Shown here: positions 28,181-36,598 of the stretch, in pieces
Layout of the letters: each line of letters starts with the position of its first letter
Numbering within the stretch: the stretch's first letter is position 1
NCBI GenBank assembly: GCA_021798195.1
Contig: JAJZYH010000006.1
Location: forward strand, 1 to 64,000
DNA: 64,000 nt
Direction: 5' to 3'
Source of the DNA: Thermoplasmata archaeon
GTDB lineage: Archaea; Thermoplasmatota; Thermoplasmata; Lutacidiplasmatales; UBA184
Translations under genes and position numbers: made by a program
The notes under the pieces: model-generated
The model's input: only the letters and a program-made list of their open reading frames with translations
What the model was told of the DNA's origin: nothing
The model's database searches: none

Positions 28181-28890
28181 GGCCTCTCCTCCACCAAAAA
28201 GAGGGATCTCTCGGGCATTCCTTCCTCTTCCTCCAACCGCTCCGCGAAGGCAACGGGTTCGAAAGCGCCGCCGGAGACCCTCCGCAGGTTCTCCAGGTTG
28301 GTGAAGCGCAGGGGGGGCATCCCCGACCCGGTCTCCACGAGCCCGTCGGGTCGGAGGCGGGCGCTTCGGGCCCGGGGATCGGCGTCGGACCAGGCGCTGT
28401 AGACATGCAACCCGCGGGGCCGGAGCGCTCGCCAGACCCCGGAGAAGATCGCCCGCAGCTCCCGGTCGCTGAACGACATGTCATACAGATGGTTCGCGTA
28501 GACCACGTCCTGGCTCCGGGGTTCCAGGCTCCGGAGCGCCTCCTCCGCGTCCGCCACGGAAAACCGGACCGTACCCCGGGGGAGGTCGCCTGCTGCGAGA
28601 GAAGTCGCCTGGGCCTTCTGGATCGCCTCCGGCGAAAGGTCGTAGGCGCGGACCTGAAAGCCCGACCGGGCAAGGAACGTCGCATCCCGTCCGTCGCCGC
28701 AACCCAGCTCCACAAGGTCCCGGAAGCCCCGACGGGCGGCCAGGATGGGCACACACCATCGCGCGAGTTCGCTCTCCGGCCGGACGAGGTCCGGTGTTTC
28801 CCGGAACCGGGCGTCCCAGAAGGCACGCTGCAGGCCGCGGTATCTCGACTCCTCGCGTTGCCGGGCAGATTTGGGCATGGCCTGGGCCAC
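28177..28890 (-). CDS. Class I SAM-dependent methyltransferase
   Basis: LVELGCGDGRDATFLARSGFQVRAYDLSPEAI. Confidence 0.85.
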   Translation of the reverse strand: MAQAMPKSARQREESRYRGLQRAFWDARFRETPDLVRPESELARWCVPILAARRGFRDLVELGCGDGRDATFLARSGFQVRAYDLSPEAIQKAQATSLAAGDLPRGTVRFSVADAEEALRSLEPRSQDVVYANHLYDMSFSDRELRAIFSGVWRALRPRGLHVYSAWSDADPRARSARLRPDGLVETGSGMPPLRFTNLENLRRVSGGAFEPVAFAERLEEEEGMPERSLFLVEERP

Positions 28891-28963
28891 CGAAGGAGGC
28901 CATTTATGTCCATCCTCCCGCCCACGGCCGGAGCGGGGCAGGGGACGACGGGTGCCGGAACTT

Positions 28964-29728
28964 CTAGAACGCGTTCACGGCGAACCCCAGGAGGAATCCC
29001 GCCAGGATCCCCAGGTAGATGAGGCGGGTCCGCGCAAGGTTCGCCTCCGGATCCGCGAGGGTCCGAAAGATCCCCCGGACCATCGGGAGGAGGACGTACA
29101 GGATCGCGCCAATGGCCACCGCGTCGAAGAGGATCTCCAAGAAATGGGAACTGTAGAAGTACCCCACCACTCCTCCCAGGATGGCGGGCGTTCCTCCGAT
29201 GAGGAACAGCGGAACGATGGGGCGCATCCGCTGGACCTTGCCCCCCAGGAAGGGCGCCGCGATGGGGAATCCCTCCGTGAGGTTCTGGAACAGGAACCCC
29301 ACGAAGACCACTGTGGAGAGCCCCACCTGGGAGGCCGCCCAGGCAGCCCCGAACACCAAGCCCTCCGTGAGGTTCTGAAACCCCATGGCGGCGGCGATGA
29401 CGAGTGCGGTCTGGGTCGGATGGGGTTCCACCGGCTGTCCCGGCCGATGCGTCACCAGGAGGAGGAGTCCGAACGACCCCAGGACCCCTACCCCGAAGAG
29501 AAGGTCCAGGGCCGGCAGGGTGAGATACGGATCCGCGGGGTTCACGAGGAGGGCGGCGACGTCGGAGAAGATGTCCGCCAGGAGGAACACCAGGATCCCG
29601 ATGGCGACGGCATTGAGGCCGATCCCGAACCGGCCCTGGGCCCGATGGCTGCGGACCACGGGTAAGGACAAGAAGATGGAGAGGCCCATGATGGCCGAGA
29701 GCGCCACGAGGAGTGGGAACTGGGCCAT
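28964..29728 (-). CDS. ZIP-family metal transporter
   Basis: AMGFQNLTEGLVFGAAWAA and FVGFLFQNLTEGFPIAAPFLGG repeats. Confidence 0.85.
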   Translation of the reverse strand: MAQFPLLVALSAIMGLSIFLSLPVVRSHRAQGRFGIGLNAVAIGILVFLLADIFSDVAALLVNPADPYLTLPALDLLFGVGVLGSFGLLLLVTHRPGQPVEPHPTQTALVIAAAMGFQNLTEGLVFGAAWAASQVGLSTVVFVGFLFQNLTEGFPIAAPFLGGKVQRMRPIVPLFLIGGTPAILGGVVGYFYSSHFLEILFDAVAIGAILYVLLPMVRGIFRTLADPEANLARTRLIYLGILAGFLLGFAVNAF

Positions 29729-29883
29729 GGGAGCCTCGGGATCCCGGGCCGGCCGCCCATTTAACGGTTTCAGTTGTGATCGTCGAGACACGGATGTACA
29801 CACTGTGAACGCGGGAGGCCCCCGGGGCGTCCGCCGGGGCACGAGGACCAGTCTCCATAAGGAAGGACGGCATCCAGGGCACC

Positions 29884-30756
29884 ATGGCTCGGAGTGCGCG
29901 GACCCCCGCCCACTGGGTCCGCCTGACCCAGGCGATGGTGGCCCAGGAGATGGTGGAAGAGTGCGGGCTTCCGGAACGCCGGGCCGCGGAACGTCTGGGC
30001 CTCACGCCTTCCGCGGTCTCCCAATACCTCTCGGGGAAGCGACTCCCGGCGTCGCAACGGCTTCCCGCTCCCGACGAATGGGTCCGAAGGAGGATCCGTC
30101 AGGCAGCCCTGACCCTCATCGCTTCCCCGGTCTCCCGTCGGGATTCCTCGCGGTGCATCCTGGAGACCGCCCTGGACCTCCTCCGACATTCGGACCCCTC
30201 CCGGTCCTTCCTTCCCCCCGGGTCAGTCTCCCCCCCCGGCCTCTTGGCCACCCGCGCCTTTCGGCGGAACCTGCGGGCCCGGGTGGCCGGGGAGCAGGCC
30301 GCCGTGGCCGCCTGCATGCGTCTCGCCCAGAGGTCCCGGGACGAACTGACCCGGGCCATCTTCCGGCAGATCGCCTCCGACAGCCTCCGGCACGCGGAGA
30401 TCGCGGCGTCCCTGGAGACCTACCTGGACCGGGGGTTCGGGACCCCCGTGGCCACGGGGATCACCGCGAAGGACGTCGACCGGCTGATCGCCCGCGAACA
30501 CGCGGCCGAGGCGTCCACGGACGCGAACCTTCGGGAGGGGCTCGGGGGCCTCATGGGCCTCCTCTGGGAGAGCATGGAGGCGGATGAACGGAAGCACGAT
30601 CAGCTCCTCAAGGAGCTCCGGCACCACCTGCTCTTCCAGACCTCCGGCGAATCGGGCGCCGGTCATGGGGCCACGCCTGCGAGACGCCCCGGGCTCCGCG
30701 AACAGGCGCCCCTGGAGGGGCCTCGCGGCAATCCTGGTCGTCCGATGGGCACGTGA
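29884..30756 (+). CDS. HTH DNA-binding domain fused to a ferritin-like helical domain (putative metal-responsive regulator)
   Basis: CGLPERRAAERLGLTPSAVSQYLSGKR (HTH); AGEQAAVAACMRLAQRS...SLRHAEIAASLE...EADERKHDQLLKELRHH (ExxH-like). Confidence 0.65.
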   Translation: MARSARTPAHWVRLTQAMVAQEMVEECGLPERRAAERLGLTPSAVSQYLSGKRLPASQRLPAPDEWVRRRIRQAALTLIASPVSRRDSSRCILETALDLLRHSDPSRSFLPPGSVSPPGLLATRAFRRNLRARVAGEQAAVAACMRLAQRSRDELTRAIFRQIASDSLRHAEIAASLETYLDRGFGTPVATGITAKDVDRLIAREHAAEASTDANLREGLGGLMGLLWESMEADERKHDQLLKELRHHLLFQTSGESGAGHGATPARRPGLREQAPLEGPRGNPGRPMGT

Positions 30757-31025
30757 CGGAGGCCCCCTCCGGAAGCGCACGATCTGCCGGACCAGAATTC
30801 GGACACCCGCCCCAACCATGCCGCGCTGGCAGGGGGTCCCGCGCGTGGATTCCTCTTCCCTGGACCAGCGAGAGTCTTGGCCTGGACCGGGTGCGAGGGG
30901 CCGTGGCGACCCGCACGGGATATCGCACCGCCTCCCTCCCGGGACCTCGAGGGTCCGGGAACCGTTGGGGACCCTTCCCGTTCCCCCTGCCCTCCCCGAC
31001 GAAGGCGCGAACCGTCGGCCTCGGA

Positions 31026-31145
31026 TGCGGGGGGCCGGATTCGAACCGGCGAACCCCTTCGGGACAAGGTCCTAAGCCTTGCCTCTCTGGCCCCGAGCCC
31101 GACGCTTCCGCGGTCCCGAGATTGGCCGAGCTTGAGTACCCCCGC
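31026..31145 (-). tRNA. tRNA-Leu(UAG) with putative noncanonical D-loop intron (31087-31121)
   Basis: GCGGGGG...CCCCCGC A acceptor; CAAGG CTTAGGA CCTTG anticodon arm; TCCCGAAGGGGTTC variable arm; GCCGG TTCGAAT CCGGC T-arm; 120 nt total, 85 nt after removing 35 nt. Confidence 0.85.
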
Positions 31146-31236
31146 GCGCTGGACGATGGGCGGGGCCGGGTATAAAGGGTGACGCTCGTCTCCGAGCAGG
31201 TCAGGAAGGGCCCCGGATCTCCCCCGAAGGGAAGAG

Positions 31237-31340
31237 TAGCCCCGGCAGGATTTCCGTGGGGGGAGGGAGGCCTCCCCACCGTTCGAACCTGCGCCGCAGG
31301 ATCCAGAGTCCCGCATCCTTGGCCACTAGACTACGGGGCT
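31237..31340 (-). tRNA. tRNA-Gln(CUG) with putative noncanonical T-loop intron (31251-31281)
   Basis: AGCCCCG...CGGGGCT A acceptor; GTCTAGTGGCCAAGGAT D-arm; CGGGA CTCTGGA TCCTG anticodon arm; GCAGG TTCGAA [31 nt] T CCTGC. Confidence 0.87.
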
Positions 31341-31543
31341 ACGTCTTCCGGGGACAGGAGATGTCACATAAACCCTGCGGGCAGGCTCGCGCTGCGCCTC
31401 TGGCGGGGTAGGCGCCGTGGTTCGTGGTCCCTCCCCCGAGGGAGGGAGAGGCAGGGAGTCTGAACCACGAGGGCATATAGCCCTCCGGTGATGCGGCGGC
31501 CGGGTGCGGAGGCATCCGCGTCGGGCCCGTGGGGGAGGGGATC

Positions 31544-33253
31544 ATGCGCACGCGACAGGTTTCCACGGGTCGCGTCGCGGGCGTGGGGGTCGGGATCGTG
31601 CTCTCCGCCGGGCTCCTTTCGGTCCCTCCATCGACCCTGTCGCTGCTGCCCGTGGCGACCCTGGACCTCCTGGCATCGCTCGCCCGGATGTTCCTCGCCT
31701 ATCTTCTCTCCCTTGTCTTCGCCCTGGGATATGGATACTTCGCCAGCGCCCAGAGAAGCGCCGAGAGGGTGATGATCCCCATCCTGGACATCCTCCAATC
31801 CGTACCCATCCTGGGGTTCTTTCCGGTGGCCATCATCTTCTTCGTGGGACTCACCGGCCCCCAGAGCCTCGTGGGGCCCAACCTGGCTTCCATCTTCCTC
31901 ATCTTCACCTCCATGTCGTGGAACATGGCCTTCGGGGTCTACGAGTCCCTGAAAGGACTCCCCAATGACATGCGCGAGGCCACCCTATCGTTCGGCTCCC
32001 GGGGATTCCAGCGCCTCCGGCGGGTCCTGTTTCCCGCGACCGTGAATCGACTGGTCTACAATTCCCAGCTCTCCTGGGCCGCCGGGTGGTTCTTCCTGGT
32101 GGCCGCGGAGATCATCACCACCTCCACCTCCTCGGTCTCCTTGCCGGGGATCGGGAGCTTCCTGCTGATCCAGGCCCAGAGCGGGGACATCCCCAACGTG
32201 GCCCTGGGGGTCATCCTCCTGATCGTCCTCATCGTCCTCCTGGACGTCTTCGTCTGGCGCCCACTGGCCCGCTGGGCGGAGAAGTATCGCTACGACCAGA
32301 CCCCCAGTGGGGAGTCGGACGCCGGCGTGGAGGCCCGTACCTCGGTCCCTTGGGGTCGGGTGGCCGGCCGGGTCATGCAGGGAATGGTGAGCGGGCTCCG
32401 GCGCGTTCAGGCCCCGTTCGCGAGCCTGGGGAGCCGGACTCTGGCCCGGAGAGGCCCCGTCCATCCCCACTCCCGGGCGAGGACGGCGATCAAATACGTC
32501 ATCCTGGGGACCATCCTGGTGATCGGTTGGTTCGTTCTCATCTTCCTCTCGGTGGTGATCTACCAGTCCCTGTTCGGGCAGCCCATCAGCTCCTTCGTGA
32601 TGGCGCAGATCCGGACGGTCCCCCTCGCCCTCGGATTGTCGCTCCTCCGCATCCTCGCGGCCTATGCGGTGTGCGTCGTCGTGGCGATCCCACTCGCCAT
32701 CTTCCTCACGCGGAATCCGCGGGCGGGCCGTGTGGGCCTCCCTCTGGTCCAGATCGTGGCCTCGGTCCCCGCCACGGCCCTGTTCCCTCTCCTCGCCATC
32801 GTCCTGCTGCGCTTCGTCGGCGACGAGGCACTGTCGGTCCTGGTCCTGGTCACCGGCATGATCTGGTACGTCTTCTTCAACTTCGTCTCGGGCCTGCGGG
32901 GGATCCCGCCGGACCTCGAGGAGACCGCGCGCTCCTTCGGTCTCAAGAAGGGGCGGTACTATCGCCGGCTCATCTTTCCCGGCTCCTATCCCGCGTTCAT
33001 CACGGGCTCCATCACCGCGTTCGGGAGCGGGTGGAACACCCTCATCCTCGCGGAGTACCTGGTCTACGGGTCCAATCCGCCCATCGTGAACCTCCTGGGG
33101 ATCGGGGAACTCCTGCAGATCGGGTCCCTCCCGGGAGAGGGAGCCCTCCTCGTCGTGTCCCTGCTCACCCTGGTGGGCGCCGTCATCGCGTTCAACGAGG
33201 CCCTGTGGAAGCCCCTCTATCGCCGCGTGGTGGAGAAGTACCATTTTGATTAG
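31544..33253 (+). CDS. Duplicated-domain ABC permease (nitrate/sulfonate/taurine type)
   Basis: Two permease halves, each with an EAA-like loop: KGLPNDMREATLSFGSRGFQRLRRVLFPA and RGIPPDLEETARSFGLKKGRYYRRLIFPG. Confidence 0.88.
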   Translation: MRTRQVSTGRVAGVGVGIVLSAGLLSVPPSTLSLLPVATLDLLASLARMFLAYLLSLVFALGYGYFASAQRSAERVMIPILDILQSVPILGFFPVAIIFFVGLTGPQSLVGPNLASIFLIFTSMSWNMAFGVYESLKGLPNDMREATLSFGSRGFQRLRRVLFPATVNRLVYNSQLSWAAGWFFLVAAEIITTSTSSVSLPGIGSFLLIQAQSGDIPNVALGVILLIVLIVLLDVFVWRPLARWAEKYRYDQTPSGESDAGVEARTSVPWGRVAGRVMQGMVSGLRRVQAPFASLGSRTLARRGPVHPHSRARTAIKYVILGTILVIGWFVLIFLSVVIYQSLFGQPISSFVMAQIRTVPLALGLSLLRILAAYAVCVVVAIPLAIFLTRNPRAGRVGLPLVQIVASVPATALFPLLAIVLLRFVGDEALSVLVLVTGMIWYVFFNFVSGLRGIPPDLEETARSFGLKKGRYYRRLIFPGSYPAFITGSITAFGSGWNTLILAEYLVYGSNPPIVNLLGIGELLQIGSLPGEGALLVVSLLTLVGAVIAFNEALWKPLYRRVVEKYHFD

Positions 33254-33291
33254 GGACGCGTGAGGGTCCATCGACAAGGGAGGAACTCGGA

Positions 33292-34116
33292 GTGGCGATC
33301 ATCGAGGTCCGGCACGTGGCCAAGAGCTACGCGGGACGACACGGTACCATCTCCATCATGAACGACGTCACCTTCGACGTCGCGGACAACGAGTTCTTGG
33401 CGGTGACCGGCCCCTCGGGTTGCGGGAAGTCCACGATCCTGCGCCTCATCCAGGGCCTGGACAAGCCCACCCAGGGCACCATCCTCTTTCGCGGCGTTGC
33501 CGTCTCGGAGGTCTGCACCCAGATGGCCATGGTGTTCCAGAACTTTGCCCTCTATCCCTGGCTCACCGTCAAGGAGAATGTGGCGTTCGGTTTGGAGGCC
33601 CGGGGGATGCCCAAGGACCGCATCGAGACCCAGGTGGACCGGTTCATCTCGGTCACCGGGCTCGTGGGGTTCGAGGAGGCCTACCCCCGGGAGCTCAGCG
33701 GGGGGATGCGGCAGCGGGTGGCCCTGGCCCGTGCTCTGGCCGTGGAACCCGCGGTCCTCCTCATGGATGAACCGTTCTCGGCGCTCGACGCCCTCACCGC
33801 AGAAGGCCTCCGCGAAGAGGTCCTGCAGCTCTGGCGGGACCCCTCCCTCCCCCCCGAGGCCGTGATCCTCGTGACGCACAACATCGAGGAGGCCATCGCC
33901 ATGGCCGACCGGATCATCGTGCTCTCCCATCGCCCCAGCCGGGTCCTTGCCGAGGTCCGCGTGGACCTCCCCCGTCCCCGGGAGAGGAAGTCCCCGGGGT
34001 TCTACGAGCTCACCGACCGGGTCTATTCCCTCATCACCGAGGGCAGTGCCCTTCCCCTCCTTCCCCGCGGACCCCCCGTTCCCGGGACCGGTCCGGAACG
34101 TGAGGCGTCCCGGTGA
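33292..34116 (+). CDS. ABC ATP-binding protein (nitrate/sulfonate type)
   Basis: VTGPSGCGKSTILRL, PRELSGGMRQRVALARALAVEPAVLLMDEPFSALDALT. Confidence 0.95.
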   Translation: MAIIEVRHVAKSYAGRHGTISIMNDVTFDVADNEFLAVTGPSGCGKSTILRLIQGLDKPTQGTILFRGVAVSEVCTQMAMVFQNFALYPWLTVKENVAFGLEARGMPKDRIETQVDRFISVTGLVGFEEAYPRELSGGMRQRVALARALAVEPAVLLMDEPFSALDALTAEGLREEVLQLWRDPSLPPEAVILVTHNIEEAIAMADRIIVLSHRPSRVLAEVRVDLPRPRERKSPGFYELTDRVYSLITEGSALPLLPRGPPVPGTGPEREASR

Positions 34117-34246
34117 ACCCCAGGGATTCTGCGCGGTCTTCCGGACTGCGCTGCGGCAATTTTCCACCTTCGCGTCGGTTCGGCGGAACGCATAACTTTA
34201 TACGATGACTCCCGGTCTTCTTCCTTCCCGGGGAGAGAACGAGACC

Positions 34247-34918
34247 GTGCCCACCCTGTATCCCAAGGCATCGCCCAGCGAGATGCAAGGGCTCCTAGTG
34301 CTGTTGAACGACCACAAGGGATCCGAGGACATCGCGCTCCTGGCCGATGACCTGGACCTCGAGATCGACGAGATCCTCCCGTCCCTGGACCTTTCGGAGG
34401 CCCTGGGCCTCGTGACCGTGTCCGACGGCCGGGCTTCGCTCACGGACCTGGGGCGGAAGTTCCTGGCAGGAAGCATCCGGGCCCGCAAGTCCATCCTGCG
34501 GGACCAGATCGGAAAGATGCCGCTGTTCCAGACCATCCTGAAGGCCCTGGAGCAGGCCCCCGAGAAGAAGCTCTCGGAGGAGGAGCTCAACCAGCTCATC
34601 GATTTCACGTCCGCACCCGCCGATTTCCTCGTCCAGAACATCATCAACTGGGGACGGTACGCCGAGCTGTTCCGGTATGACGCCGATGAACGGGAGCTCC
34701 GGCTGGTGAAGGGCCGTGCCATGGGCAAGGGCTCAACACCACCTCCTGCATCGCCGCCAGCGACCCCTCCGGGGAACCCCAAGCGGGGCGCGGTCCGGGG
34801 AGAAAGCTCCCCGGCGTCCTCCCACCATCCTGCGGATGAATCTTCCGACGCGGGTGTGCAGCGGACGGCGCCCTCCTCCAGGAGACCCCGCCCTGCCCCG
34901 CATGGTGTGGGGGCCTAG
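34247..34918 (+). CDS. Stand-alone ABC-associated C-terminal (AAA_assoc_C-like) protein
   Basis: HKGSEDIALLADDLDLEIDEILPSLDLSEALGLV...LTDLGRKFLAG...LSEEELNQLIDFTSAPADFLVQNIINWGRYAELFRYD; TATA at ~34192-34202 favours GTG 34247 over 34205. Confidence 0.7.
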   Translation: MPTLYPKASPSEMQGLLVLLNDHKGSEDIALLADDLDLEIDEILPSLDLSEALGLVTVSDGRASLTDLGRKFLAGSIRARKSILRDQIGKMPLFQTILKALEQAPEKKLSEEELNQLIDFTSAPADFLVQNIINWGRYAELFRYDADERELRLVKGRAMGKGSTPPPASPPATPPGNPKRGAVRGESSPASSHHPADESSDAGVQRTAPSSRRPRPAPHGVGA

Positions 34919-34969
34919 TCGCCGCGGCGCGCAACAACGCTTAAACCCCCGTTGGTGTCCGCCCCCGCA

Positions 34970-35041
34970 GGGCACGTAGATCAGCGGAAGATCGCTGCTT
35001 TCGCAAAGCAGAGGCCGGGGGTTCAAATCCCCCCGTGTCCA
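34970..35041 (+). tRNA. tRNA-Ala(CGC)
   Basis: GGGCACG TA GATCAGCGGAAGATC G CTGCT TTCGCAA AGCAG AGGCC GGGGG TTCAAAT CCCCC CGTGTCC A; TATA-like cttaaac upstream. Confidence 0.95.
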
Positions 35042-35234
35042 CTCCCGGATCCCTGCGGATCGTCCTTCCGGAGGCGTATCGCCTTGAAGTGACCACCGAC
35101 GGGGAAGGCCGGATTCTCTACGAGAGAATTTCGAACGTTCTCTCGTGTTCCTCCAGAACTTCAAACGTTCACCGCGGGCACCAAGTTGCCAAGGGGAAAG
35201 ACCGGAAGTCCCTGGGAGTGGAACTGGCTCAGTC

Positions 35235-36056
35235 CTACCGTCGCGCCAAGGACGACTTCCAACCCTTCAGGACTACACCAGAAGGCTGCCCACCGGACGG
35301 CATGGCCGCATTCTGTGCAGGTCTTGGCGCGAAACTGACCAGCAAGGCGAAAATGACAAAGGAAAGGACCTTAAGAATGGCGTTGACGAGGAAGGCAATC
35401 TCCGCCGCTTGGGGCTGAGACGAATAGATCTGAGGGTACCCGAGTGACATCCATAGGACCCAACCTGCAAGAAAAATCACAGCGCAATACAGCAAGGGCT
35501 GCGTGGATCGCCAAAATCGGAAGCTACAGAGAGCCATGAGGATCGAACTCAGGTTAATGATGTCCGTTACGAAGGTCTGGTTCCCAATGTGAAGGCCGGC
35601 CCCGATGTTTTGCCAGATCACCTCGAAAAGGGAGGTCGCTGCTAAGGGAAGTCCAAAGGCATAGATGGTGCTACGAAAGTAGTCTTGACGGTACCGATAG
35701 ACAAATAACCAAAGTCCATACACGAAGAGACCCAACGCACTCGTCCAAGTGATCGGAAATATGGAATTGGCAGGATCTTGAAAGGTCCCTACCCGATAGA
35801 GGAATTCCACATAGGGAAAAAATAGGACTAGATTCACCACAATCCACTGCGCAGCGCAAGCCACGAAGACATAGTCTCTCCAATCTCGGGAGGGTCGGAA
35901 TACCTTGAGAAGCAGAGGTTTTCCTCGCATGATGCCGTCCGTCCCTATCTCCCCTCCTTCGGTAGCTACTCGCAATTGAAAGTATTTGACTGTCACACCG
36001 AATTCCGAGTCCAATGCCGCGAGTCTCATTCCGAGAAAGATTACGAACCATTCCAC
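35235..36056 (-). CDS. Hypothetical multi-TM membrane protein
   Basis: Seven or so hydrophobic segments; lower GC than surroundings; no family recognised. Confidence 0.6.
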   Translation of the reverse strand: MEWFVIFLGMRLAALDSEFGVTVKYFQLRVATEGGEIGTDGIMRGKPLLLKVFRPSRDWRDYVFVACAAQWIVVNLVLFFPYVEFLYRVGTFQDPANSIFPITWTSALGLFVYGLWLFVYRYRQDYFRSTIYAFGLPLAATSLFEVIWQNIGAGLHIGNQTFVTDIINLSSILMALCSFRFWRSTQPLLYCAVIFLAGWVLWMSLGYPQIYSSQPQAAEIAFLVNAILKVLSFVIFALLVSFAPRPAQNAAMPSGGQPSGVVLKGWKSSLARR

Positions 36057-36229
36057 CGGTCATGAGATAGCGGCCATTTCCCCTGACCAGACCTCCCTAA
36101 ACCGCTGACGAAGTACGTAGGGATCCAGCGCCACCACGGCGAAATGCAGGCTCATCCTTCTACGGCTCGACTGCTCGAATCCAAGGTGCTTGAGCAGACA
36201 CGCGAGGATGTGGACTGCCCCTCGGCGAG

Positions 36230-36581
36230 ATTAAGTCGCGAAGGGCAGTTGAGTCTCCCGCCCCCGGAACTCGGGGACCGCTCGTTGTCGGAGGAGGGTG
36301 TGCAGACGGCGGACGGCCACCAACGTCAGCAACACTGCCCCAATCAAAGCCTCAGCCACATCAAGGTTTTTCGTTCGGAACTTTTCGAGCGCCTAGCTCG
36401 CTGTGAGTTCAAAGAAACAGAGTTCCACTTCCCACCTCATCGAATCCAGGCTCGCCACTTCTTCCGAGGTCAGCACCTCGGGCCCGAGGTTCATGAGGCA
36501 GAGGTGGTGCTGTCGGGCCTCCGCGTTGCACTCCAAGGAGGCTCCCCCGACTCCTCGCTCGCGCACGGAAGATTCCTGCAC
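36230..36581 (-). pseudogene. IS4-like transposase C-terminal remnant (disrupted)
   Basis: LDSMRWEVELCFFELTAS* then a second frame KFRTKNLDVAEALIGAVLLTLVAVRRLHTLL, resembling RWEVELLFKELKS...TKN..VVEAL. Confidence 0.55.
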
Positions 36582-36598
36582 TCCACAGTGGCGAGCCC

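Noticed and set aside
30877-31279. Small ORFs across 30.9-31.3 kb
   Set aside because: They overlap intron-containing tRNA-Leu and tRNA-Gln genes and have no protein signature.
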